DNA of 5,305 nt from an uncultured Phascolarctobacterium sp. (GTDB lineage: Bacteria > Bacillota > Negativicutes > Acidaminococcales > Acidaminococcaceae). The stretch covers positions 1-5,305 of the forward strand of contig URVO01000105.1 in assembly GCA_900551335.1 (NCBI GenBank), given 5' to 3'. The notes beneath the pieces were generated by a model that was not told where the DNA came from, searched no databases, and saw nothing but the letters and a program-made list of their open reading frames with translations. This document shows, one piece after another, positions 1 to 5,305 of this stretch; position 1 is the stretch's first letter; each line of letters opens with the position of its first letter. The position numbers and the translations under genes are program-made.

Positions 1-580
1 GGCAGCTAAACGTCCGGCGTGCGTCATTGACGCTACGCATCCCTACGCAACAGTAGTTACGGCAACGGTTAAGCAGGCCTGTGCCGAGGAGCAGACAGAA
101 TATCTGCGCCTTGTGCGCCCGGTAGGCGATACGACGGATGCTATTTGCGTGCATGATTTTGCGGAGGCTGTAGAGCTTTTGAATCATCTGGACGGCAATA
201 TCTTCCTGACTACGGGCAGCAAAAACCTGCCAGACTTTACTGGCGTAGAAAATTATGCAGAGCGCATTGCCCTGCGCGTCCTGCCTATGGAAAACAGCCT
301 GCATACAGCGCTGTCCTTAGGCTATAAGCCTGCAAGCATTGTCTGCATGCAGGGGCCGTTCAGCAAGGAGCTGAATGTGGCTATGTTCAAAAAGTTCGAC
401 AGCAAATTTGTCGTAACGAAGGACTCGGGCGCTGTAGGCGGCTTTGCAGAGAAGGTGGAGGCGGCGCAGGCTGCCGGTGCCATCTTAATCGTTATTGGCC
501 GCGCTAGCGAAGAGGTTGGCGATGGCTATAATGGTATAGTTAGTTATTTACAGAAAAAATTTCCTGTAAGTATAGATTAA
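1..580 (+). CDS. cobK: Cobalt-precorrin-6A reductase CobK/CbiJ, 5'-truncated by the window edge
   Basis: Reduces the macrocycle of (cobalt-)precorrin-6A to precorrin-6B with a nicotinamide cofactor, a cytoplasmic step of corrin ring synthesis. The reading frame is open from base 2 with no stop, so the gene starts upstream. The 192 visible residues are about three quarters of the usual roughly 250; the N-terminal nucleotide-binding start is missing. Family motifs in the fragment are IDATHPYA (residues 9-16), YLRLVRP (34-40), LTTGSKNL (69-76), MQGPFSKELN (116-125) and VTKDSGAVGG (138-147), followed by an EK.EAA helix and a IVIGR strand near residues 163-167. Many relatives have Pro after this Arg; here it is Ala. 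A GTG at 113 could look like a start, but the conserved IDATHPYA block lies upstream of it, so it is internal. The stop TAA at 578-580 overlaps the ribosome binding site of cbiET, 13 nt before its start. CbiJ is the equivalent name in the anaerobic pathway, and the neighbours favour the cobalt-containing substrate. Confidence 0.93.
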   Translation, partial: AAKRPACVIDATHPYATVVTATVKQACAEEQTEYLRLVRPVGDTTDAICVHDFAEAVELLNHLDGNIFLTTGSKNLPDFTGVENYAERIALRVLPMENSLHTALSLGYKPASIVCMQGPFSKELNVAMFKKFDSKFVVTKDSGAVGGFAEKVEAAQAAGAILIVIGRASEEVGDGYNGIVSYLQKKFPVSID

Positions 581-585
581 GGAGG
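578..585 (+). promoter_or_regulatory. Strong ribosome binding site of cbiET overlapping the cobK stop
   Basis: TAAGGAGG ends 8 nt before the ATG at 594. Its first three bases are the stop codon of cobK, so ribosomes finishing cobK end on the binding site of the next gene. This arrangement suggests coupled translation and supports the ATG at 594 as the real start. Confidence 0.8.
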
Positions 586-593
586 CCTGAAGA

Positions 594-1817
594 ATGTCGC
601 AAAAATTGCGAGTAAACATTGTCGGTATAGGTCCCGGTAATCCGGATCTTTTGACTGGTGAAGCACGTCAGGCTATTGCCGCAAGCAATATTTTGCTTGG
701 CGACAAACGCATGCTGTCAGCCTTTGCGGACAGCAGCAAAACGGTATATGATACCATAAAAACCTCGGCTATTGCTGAGGTGGCAGCGAAGGCAGATCCT
801 GCAAAGGATGTGCTGGCGGTGCTGGTTTCCGGCGATGTTGGCTTTTTCAGCCTTGCCAAAACCATCAGCGGCAAGCTGCCGGACTGCGAATGTGTGCGTT
901 ACTGCGGCATTAGCAGTCTTGTATATTTTGCTTCTAAGCTGCAGCTTTCATGGGACGATGCCAAAATCGTCAGCATGCACGGACGTGATCAGAATTTGGT
1001 TGCTGCTGTAGCGCAAAATAAAAAAGTATTCTCTCTGACCGGCGGAGATCATTCTCCGCAGGCGCTGTGCAAGCAGCTGTGCGAGCATGGCTTAGGTAAG
1101 GTGCTTGTCTATGTTGGCGAAAACCTTTCTTATCCTGAAGAAAAAATCACGCAGGGTACGGCGGAGGAGATTAGTGCCTTGAGCTTCCCGTCATTGTCTG
1201 TGATGATGCTTCTCAACGATGAGGCTAATTGCTTTGAGCCGACTGTGCATGGCCTGGCTGATGATTTGTTTATGCGCAGCAAGGTGCCGATGACCAAGCA
1301 GGAGGTACGCAGCGTATCTATGTCCAAGCTGATGCCGAAGGCAACAGATGTGATTTATGATATTGGTGCCGGTACCGGCTCCTGCTCTGTCGAGCTGGCG
1401 TTAATCGCTAAGCAGGGCAAGGTCTGGGCCTTTGAGCGTAATCCGGTGGCTGTGGAGCTGCTGGGTAAAAATAAGGAGCTGTTCGGCCTGATGAATCTGG
1501 ATGTCATCGCCGGTGAGGCTCTGGAAAATATTAAAACTATGCCTGCTCCCGACTGCGTTTTCGTAGGCGGCAGCGGTGGTGATTTGTGTGAAATGCTGGA
1601 TGTAATCTATGCCAAGAACAGCAAATGCCGTATTGTAATCAACGCCATTACGGTGGAGACCTTGGCGCAGGTTGCTGCTTATTATAAGGAGCATCCCGAT
1701 TATTCTCTGGAAATCGTCAATGTTTTTGTGGCGCGCAGCAAAAAGCTCGGCAGCTACAATCTGATGATGGCACAAAATCCTGTATATGTAATGACGGCGT
1801 TGAAGAAGGAAGATTAA
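594..1817 (+). CDS. cbiET: Fused cobalt-precorrin-7 C5-methyltransferase / cobalt-precorrin-6B C15-methyltransferase (decarboxylating), CbiET
   Basis: Bifunctional S-adenosylmethionine-dependent enzyme of 407 residues, equivalent to CbiE plus CbiT (CobL in the aerobic pathway). It methylates C5 and C15 of the ring and removes the carboxyl group of the C12 acetate. The N-terminal half (about residues 5-210) is a tetrapyrrole methylase: GIGPGNPDLL at 11-20, VLVSGDVGFF at 76-85, GISSLVYFASKL at 105-116 and a MHGR segment at 128-131. The C-terminal half (about 225-400) is CbiT: MTKQEVR at 233-239, the Rossmann-type SAM-binding loop DIGAGTGSCSVE at 256-267, an acidic residue (AFER, 279-282) after the second strand, and GGSGGD at 325-330. 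The reading frame is continuous across the junction, so this is a true fusion. The length matches other fused CbiET/CobL proteins. The start ATG has a near-ideal ribosome binding site and the family motif begins right after it. The gene follows cobK, which supplies its substrate, and ends 1 nt before cbiA. Confidence 0.95.
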   Translation: MSQKLRVNIVGIGPGNPDLLTGEARQAIAASNILLGDKRMLSAFADSSKTVYDTIKTSAIAEVAAKADPAKDVLAVLVSGDVGFFSLAKTISGKLPDCECVRYCGISSLVYFASKLQLSWDDAKIVSMHGRDQNLVAAVAQNKKVFSLTGGDHSPQALCKQLCEHGLGKVLVYVGENLSYPEEKITQGTAEEISALSFPSLSVMMLLNDEANCFEPTVHGLADDLFMRSKVPMTKQEVRSVSMSKLMPKATDVIYDIGAGTGSCSVELALIAKQGKVWAFERNPVAVELLGKNKELFGLMNLDVIAGEALENIKTMPAPDCVFVGGSGGDLCEMLDVIYAKNSKCRIVINAITVETLAQVAAYYKEHPDYSLEIVNVFVARSKKLGSYNLMMAQNPVYVMTALKKED

Positions 1818-1818
1818 C

Positions 1819-3183
1819 ATGGCTGAAGTAAAGGTTCCACGTTTTATGATTAGTGCTCCTGGCAGCGGCAGCGGCAAGACAACGATTGTCTGCGGTCTGC
1901 TGAAGGCGTTGATGGAAAAGGGCTTGAAGGTCGCCGCTTTTAAGAGCGGGCCTGATTATATCGACCCGATGTTTCATTCGCGCGTTATTGGTGCTAAATC
2001 ACGTAATCTTGATTTATTCATGCTGGGCAAAGAAACTACGCGTTATCTTGTAGCGAAGAACAGCAAGCAGGCTGACGTGGCAGTCTTCGAAGGCGCGATG
2101 GGCTTTTACGACGGTATGGGCAAGACCACTGAGGCGAGTGCCTACGAGCTGGCCTGCACCTGCGATGTTCCGGTGGTTCTGGTGGTGAACGGCAAGGGAG
2201 CTGCCTTGTCCATTGCTGCGACCATCAAGGGCTTTAAGGATTTCCGTAAGGACAGCCATATTGTGGGTGCGATTCTCAACAATGTTAATCCGATGAGCTA
2301 TTTATTCTATAAGGATGTTATTGAGCAGGAAACCGGTGTGAAGCTTTTAGGCTATTTTCCGGCAATGCAGGACTGCAATTTTGAAAGCCGTCACCTTGGG
2401 CTGGTAACAGCAGAGGAGATTGGCGATTTGCAGCAGATTGTAGAAAGACTTGCAGTGCAGGCAGCGAAATCTGTCGACCTTGAAGCCTTGCTGGAAATTG
2501 CGCGTGCAGCGCAGCCCTTGTCTTATAATGAGGTAAGCCTTGAGCCTTTAGGCAAGGCGCGTATCGCTATTGCGCAGGATAAGGCCTTCTGCTTCTACTA
2601 CCAGGATGCTCTTGATTTATTGACTGAGCTGGGAGCCGAGCTTGTTCCCTTCAGCCCAATTGCTGATAAGCATCTTCCGGAGCATATCAGCGGCCTTGTA
2701 TTGGGCGGAGGCTACCCGGAGCTTTATGCCGAGCAGCTGGCGGCTAACAAGGAGCTGCTGCAGGAGGTCAAGACCGCTATTGACGGCGGAATGCCTTGCT
2801 TTGCTGAATGTGGCGGCTTTATGTATCTCTTGGAGCGCTACTGCGAAGGCGAAAAGATTTATAACTGGGTAGGAGCTGTGCCGGGTGAGTCGGCAATGAC
2901 GAAAAAGCTGACGCGCTTTGGCTACGTTCACCTCACTGCTCAGCAGGATAATGTACTGTGCAGGGCTGGCGAGAAAATCAATGGACATGAGTTCCATTAT
3001 TCCGACAGCACCAATAACGGTACAGGCTTTTTAGCTGCTAAGGCCTCCGGCCGCGGCAGCTGGGAATGTGCGACAGCGACACCGACCTTGTATGCCGGTT
3101 ATCCGCATATTCATCTGTGGGGCAATCCTGAGTTTGCCCGCAATTTTGTACAGCATTGCTGTGAATTTGCTGCTCAGCTGTAA
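1819..3183 (+). CDS. cbiA: Cobyrinate a,c-diamide synthase CbiA
   Basis: ATP- and glutamine-dependent amidation of the a and c acetate side chains of (cobalt II) cobyrinate. At 454 residues it has the usual family length. The N-terminal ATP-binding domain (about 6-195) has a P-loop variant APGSGSGKTT at 13-22, the substrate-region motif FKSGPDYIDP at 41-50 and EGAMGFYDG at 91-99. The C-terminal class I glutamine amidotransferase-like domain (about 247-445) has LVLGGGYPELY at 293-303, the nucleophile Cys331 in AECGGFMYL, the GHEFHYSD segment at 389-396, and His432 in HIHLWGNPEFA. This Cys/His pair with no obvious third triad residue is typical of CbiA/CobQ amidotransferases. No key residue appears lost. 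A purine-rich AGAAGGAAG lies 6-8 nt before the ATG, inside the last codons of cbiET, and only 1 nt separates the two genes, so translation is probably coupled. CobB (hydrogenobyrinate amidase) is a close homologue, but the CbiE/CbiT/CbiB context supports CbiA. Confidence 0.96.
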   Translation: MAEVKVPRFMISAPGSGSGKTTIVCGLLKALMEKGLKVAAFKSGPDYIDPMFHSRVIGAKSRNLDLFMLGKETTRYLVAKNSKQADVAVFEGAMGFYDGMGKTTEASAYELACTCDVPVVLVVNGKGAALSIAATIKGFKDFRKDSHIVGAILNNVNPMSYLFYKDVIEQETGVKLLGYFPAMQDCNFESRHLGLVTAEEIGDLQQIVERLAVQAAKSVDLEALLEIARAAQPLSYNEVSLEPLGKARIAIAQDKAFCFYYQDALDLLTELGAELVPFSPIADKHLPEHISGLVLGGGYPELYAEQLAANKELLQEVKTAIDGGMPCFAECGGFMYLLERYCEGEKIYNWVGAVPGESAMTKKLTRFGYVHLTAQQDNVLCRAGEKINGHEFHYSDSTNNGTGFLAAKASGRGSWECATATPTLYAGYPHIHLWGNPEFARNFVQHCCEFAAQL

Positions 3184-3200
3184 GCTGGTGGCTTGATATA

Positions 3201-3208
3201 AAGGAGAG
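3201..3208 (+). promoter_or_regulatory. Ribosome binding site of cbiB, with three possible start codons
   Basis: AAGGAGAG in the 32-nt gap after cbiA. Three in-frame start codons follow back to back: TTG at 3216, ATG at 3219 and ATG at 3222. Counted from the end of AGGAG, the spacings are 9, 12 and 15 nt. Spacing favours the TTG; codon preference favours the first ATG. The protein changes by only one or two residues. Confidence 0.7.
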
Positions 3209-3215
3209 TTTTGTT

Positions 3216-4187
3216 TTGATGATGACCTTGGGCGCAATTGTAGCAGGCTTTATCTTGGATTTAATTTTCGGTGATCCGCATTGGCTGCCGCATCCAATCT
3301 GCTTAATTGGTAATTTAATTGGTTTTCTGGAGAAAAATCTACGACGGCTGCTTGCCCCCGGCAAAACTGCATTACTGCTCGGCGGTGCCTTGATGGTAGT
3401 GATTGTTCTTTCACTGTCCTTTGCCGTGCCGTATGCAGTGCTGATGCTGGCGGAGCAGGTTAGTCCGTGGCTGCGTTTCGCTTTGGAAACGATTATGTTT
3501 TACCAGATTTTTGCTACGAAATGTCTGCGTGACGAAAGTATGAAGGTTTACACGGCGCTGCATAACAATGATCTTGAGGATGCGCGTGTAAAGCTGTCCT
3601 GGATTGTGGGACGTGATACGAAGGAGCTCACGGCAGAGGAAGTGACCAAGGGAGCAGTTGAAACAGTTGCTGAAAACACTGCTGATGGCATTATTGCACC
3701 GATGTTTTATATGTTTATCGGCGGTGCTCCTTTAGCCTTTTTATATAAAGGCATCAATACTATGGACTCCATGGTAGGCTATAAGAATGATAAGTTCCTG
3801 TATTTCGGGCGCTGTGCAGCGAAGCTGGATGATGTGGCCAACTTAATTCCGGCACGCATTACGGGCATCTTGATGATTCTGGCATCCTATTTCCTAAATA
3901 TGAATGCTGCGGGAGCATGGAAGATTTTCTGGCGCGACCGTTACAATCATCTGAGTCCCAATTCTGCGATGACGGAATCGGTTACGGCCGGTGCCTTGAA
4001 CATTCAGCTGGGCGGCGATCATTATTATTTTGGCAAGCTGGTTCATAAGGATACCATTGGTGATAATATCCGTCCGGTCGTGGCGGAGGATATTGTAGCT
4101 GTTAACAACCTGCTTTACATGACGGCTGTTATTAGCTTATTACTGTTTTCTCTGGTTTACCTTGTTAACAGTCTAATCTTAAAATAA
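3216..4187 (+). CDS. cbiB: Adenosylcobinamide-phosphate synthase CbiB (membrane protein)
   Basis: Joins the aminopropanol phosphate arm to the f propionate of adenosylcobyric acid, giving adenosylcobinamide phosphate, at the cytoplasmic membrane. The 323 residues match the CbiB/CobD-type family (about 310-330). The signature LDLIFGDPHWLPHPICLIG at residues 14-32 is diagnostic. Other conserved blocks are VGRDTKELTAEEVTKGAVETVAENTADGIIAP in shortened form at about 131-162, GYKNDKFLYFGRCAAKLDDVANLIPARI around 188-215, and SAMTESVTAGALNIQLGG at 250-267. Hydrophobic stretches near 3-15, 52-80, 157-180, 208-228 and 299-320 are likely membrane segments. The start is uncertain between TTG 3216 and ATG 3219 or 3222; I give the longest form because its spacing from the ribosome binding site is best. 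The next gene, cobD, makes one of its two substrates, which explains their pairing. In pseudomonad naming this protein is called CobD, which can confuse transferred annotations. Confidence 0.95.
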   Translation: MMMTLGAIVAGFILDLIFGDPHWLPHPICLIGNLIGFLEKNLRRLLAPGKTALLLGGALMVVIVLSLSFAVPYAVLMLAEQVSPWLRFALETIMFYQIFATKCLRDESMKVYTALHNNDLEDARVKLSWIVGRDTKELTAEEVTKGAVETVAENTADGIIAPMFYMFIGGAPLAFLYKGINTMDSMVGYKNDKFLYFGRCAAKLDDVANLIPARITGILMILASYFLNMNAAGAWKIFWRDRYNHLSPNSAMTESVTAGALNIQLGGDHYYFGKLVHKDTIGDNIRPVVAEDIVAVNNLLYMTAVISLLLFSLVYLVNSLILK

Positions 4188-4201
4188 AGCAGGTTGAAAA
4201 T

Positions 4202-5290
4202 ATGTATAAGTATGAACATGGCGGAGATATCTATACTGAGCGGACGACGAAGGACGGCAAGCCCTTTGTAGATTTCTCTGCAAATATCAATCCCTTAGGT
4301 CTGCCGAACGGCATTAAGGAGGCAGTCAAGCATGCTCTGAAGGGCTGCGTGAACTATCCTGATCCGTTTTGCCGTGAGCTGGCGCAGGCTACAGGGGAAT
4401 ATCTGCAAGTACCGCAGGAATATCTTTTCTTCGGCAATGGTGCTGCTGATGTACTGTTCCGTCTTGCCTTAGCCTTGAAGCCAAGACAGGCCATGCTTTT
4501 AGCACCAACATTTGCTGATTATGAAAAGGCGCTGCGTTCGGTAAACTGCCGCATTGCTTACTATGATCTGTCGGAGGAAAATGATTTTATTCCGGAGCGT
4601 GATATTGTAGGTAAAATCACGGCGAGAATGCAGCTTGTGGTTATCTGCAATCCGAACAATCCTACAGGACAGCTTATGAGCAGATTGCAGCTGGAAAGAG
4701 TGCTGGCGAAATGCCGCATGATAGGAGCACATCTTCTTGTTGACGAATGCTTTATGGATTTTGTCTGCGAAGGTAAGGCGTATAGCCTGCGCGACCTGCT
4801 GGCAAAATATCCTGAGCTGATTATCCTGAAGGCCTTTACCAAAACCTTTGCCATGCCTGGTATCCGCCTTGGCTACTGCATGACGAGTGATGAAGCCTTG
4901 CATACTCGTCTGCATGAGTGCGGACAGGACTGGAGCGTTTCGGTGCTGGCGCAGGAGGCAGGCAAGGCTGCACTAAAGGAAACGGAATATCTTCGTGAAT
5001 CCTTTGCTTTGGTTGCAGAGGAGCGCTACTATCTGCGGACGCATCTGCAGGCGCTGGGAGCGAAGGTTTATGGCTCTGAGGCCAATTATATATTTTTCTA
5101 TTTGCCAACCCCAAAGAATCTGGTAGAGCTGATGCGTGAGCAGGGCTTTTTGATCCGCTCCTGCGCAAACTACCATAACCTGGGCGAAGGCTATTATCGA
5201 ATTGCGGTGAAGTCAAAGCAGCAGAACCGCGCATTTATCAAAGCATTTAAGGAAACAATAAAACATGCGCTCTTTGTTAATTTTAATTGA
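4202..5290 (+). CDS. cobD: Threonine-phosphate decarboxylase CobD (PLP-dependent)
   Basis: Decarboxylates L-threonine O-3-phosphate to (R)-1-amino-2-propanol O-2-phosphate, the linker used by CbiB. It is a 362-residue fold-type I PLP enzyme related to histidinol-phosphate aminotransferase. Visible elements are HGGDI at 6-10 and VDFSANINPLGLP at 23-35 (both typical of CobD), FGNGAADVLFRL at 77-88 for phosphate binding, CNPNNPTG at 149-156 with the cofactor-contacting Asn153, the pyridine-nitrogen Asp181 in LLVDECFMDF, and the Schiff-base Lys214 in KAFTKTFAMPGIRLGY. Arg319 and Arg333 (YYRIAVK) are likely substrate phosphate/carboxylate contacts. HisC is the main alternative, but the N-terminal HGGDI block and cbiB next door make CobD far more likely. 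The length leaves no room for the extra C-terminal domain found in some archaeal CobD proteins. The ribosome binding site is weak (GCAGG, 8 nt before the ATG at 4202), in contrast to the strong sites of cbiET and cbiB. The last 26 nt overlap the next gene. Confidence 0.93.
   Translation: MYKYEHGGDIYTERTTKDGKPFVDFSANINPLGLPNGIKEAVKHALKGCVNYPDPFCRELAQATGEYLQVPQEYLFFGNGAADVLFRLALALKPRQAMLLAPTFADYEKALRSVNCRIAYYDLSEENDFIPERDIVGKITARMQLVVICNPNNPTGQLMSRLQLERVLAKCRMIGAHLLVDECFMDFVCEGKAYSLRDLLAKYPELIILKAFTKTFAMPGIRLGYCMTSDEALHTRLHECGQDWSVSVLAQEAGKAALKETEYLRESFALVAEERYYLRTHLQALGAKVYGSEANYIFFYLPTPKNLVELMREQGFLIRSCANYHNLGEGYYRIAVKSKQQNRAFIKAFKETIKHALFVNFN
5249..5253 (+). promoter_or_regulatory. Probable ribosome binding site of the gene starting at 5265
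   Basis: AAGGA within the coding sequence of cobD, 11 nt before the ATG at 5265. It is a modest match at slightly long spacing, but it is the only purine-rich core nearby and supports the overlapping start. Confidence 0.5.
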
Positions 5291-5305
5291 TGGACTGGGC
5301 GATGA
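5265..5305 (+). CDS. Start of a probable alkaline-phosphatase/phosphoglycerate-mutase-like metalloenzyme, 3'-truncated
   Basis: Only 13 codons and two bases of the next are visible, reading MRSLLILIDGLGD. The frame is +1 relative to no stop up to the window edge and begins within the 3' end of cobD, overlapping it by 26 nt in another frame. A short hydrophobic strand followed by an Asp-Gly-x-x-Asp motif is how members of the alkaline phosphatase superfamily begin, notably the cofactor-independent phosphoglycerate mutase type found in archaea (ApgM) and its bacterial relatives; the first Asp would be a metal ligand. Because it sits directly behind cobD in a tight operon, a phosphotransfer role in B12 synthesis is plausible, such as alpha-ribazole phosphate phosphatase or a kinase-like supplier of threonine phosphate. 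That function is inference from position; 13 residues cannot establish the family. An AAGGA 11 nt upstream supports translation from this ATG. Confidence 0.55.
   Translation, partial: MRSLLILIDGLGD

Noticed and set aside
113..580. A separate 155-residue protein starting at GTG 113
   Set aside because: The same frame is open back to base 2 and encodes the conserved CobK block IDATHPYA upstream of this codon, so the GTG is an internal valine.
1..580. A cobalamin riboswitch controlling the operon
   Set aside because: The window opens inside a coding region and holds no non-coding stretch longer than 32 nt. Any B12 riboswitch would be upstream of the window.
772..1011. A 79-codon alternative frame inside cbiET, rich in Trp, Cys and Arg
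   Set aside because: It is out of frame with the conserved methylase and its composition is typical of a shadow frame.
1401..1877. A 158-codon open frame on the minus strand across the end of cbiET
   Set aside because: It lies opposite clear CbiT coding sequence, crosses the cbiET/cbiA junction, has no recognisable domain, and has a composition expected from the complement of a coding strand.
3175..3187. Short inverted repeat CAGCT-GTA-AGCTG spanning the cbiA stop codon, a possible terminator or attenuator
   Set aside because: The stem is only 5 bp with a 3-nt loop and has no following run of T; a ribosome terminating on cbiA would cover it.
3184..3215. Possible internal promoter in the cbiA-cbiB gap (TTGATATAA-like bases)
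   Set aside because: There is no pair of -35 and -10 boxes at proper spacing, and 32 nt largely taken by a ribosome binding site is too short for a convincing promoter.
4499..5234. Several minus-strand open frames of 67-138 codons opposite cobD
   Set aside because: They are mutually overlapping, lack recognisable motifs, and lie opposite conserved PLP-enzyme sequence including the Schiff-base lysine.

Overview
The window lies inside a cobalamin (vitamin B12) biosynthesis operon. All genes are on the + strand and packed almost end to end: a 5'-truncated cobK/cbiJ, a fused cbiE-cbiT (cbiET), cbiA, cbiB, cobD, and the first 13 codons of a further gene that runs off the right edge. Non-coding DNA totals only about 60 bases: gaps of 13, 1, 32 and 14 nt, then a 26-nt overlap. 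I see no promoter, terminator, riboswitch, RNA gene, repeat, CRISPR array or mobile element. The transcript must start upstream of the window and continue past it.

The genes encode two stretches of the anaerobic (early cobalt insertion) route. CobK/CbiJ reduces cobalt-precorrin-6A. CbiET then methylates C5 and C15 and decarboxylates the acetate side chain at C12, leading to cobalt-precorrin-8. CbiA amidates the a and c carboxylates of cobyrinate. CbiB and CobD belong to the aminopropanol arm: CobD makes (R)-1-amino-2-propanol O-2-phosphate from L-threonine O-3-phosphate, and CbiB attaches it to adenosylcobyric acid at the membrane. Steps needed between these genes (CbiC mutase, CbiP/CobQ amidation, adenosyltransferase) and the nucleotide-loop genes are not in the window and probably lie on either side.

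The source is probably an anaerobic Firmicute. The fused cbiET, CbiA rather than CobB-type context, mid-range GC (roughly 50% by eye) and strong AGGAGG-type ribosome binding sites fit the Negativicutes (for example the Acidaminococcaceae or Veillonellaceae groups) or a related clostridial lineage. This is an inference from gene content and style, not a proven assignment.

No new system is evident. The point most worth following is the gene that begins inside the 3' end of cobD. Its visible N-terminus resembles the metal-binding start of alkaline-phosphatase/phosphoglycerate-mutase-like enzymes, and its position suggests a role in supplying or finishing the aminopropanol/nucleotide-loop arm.
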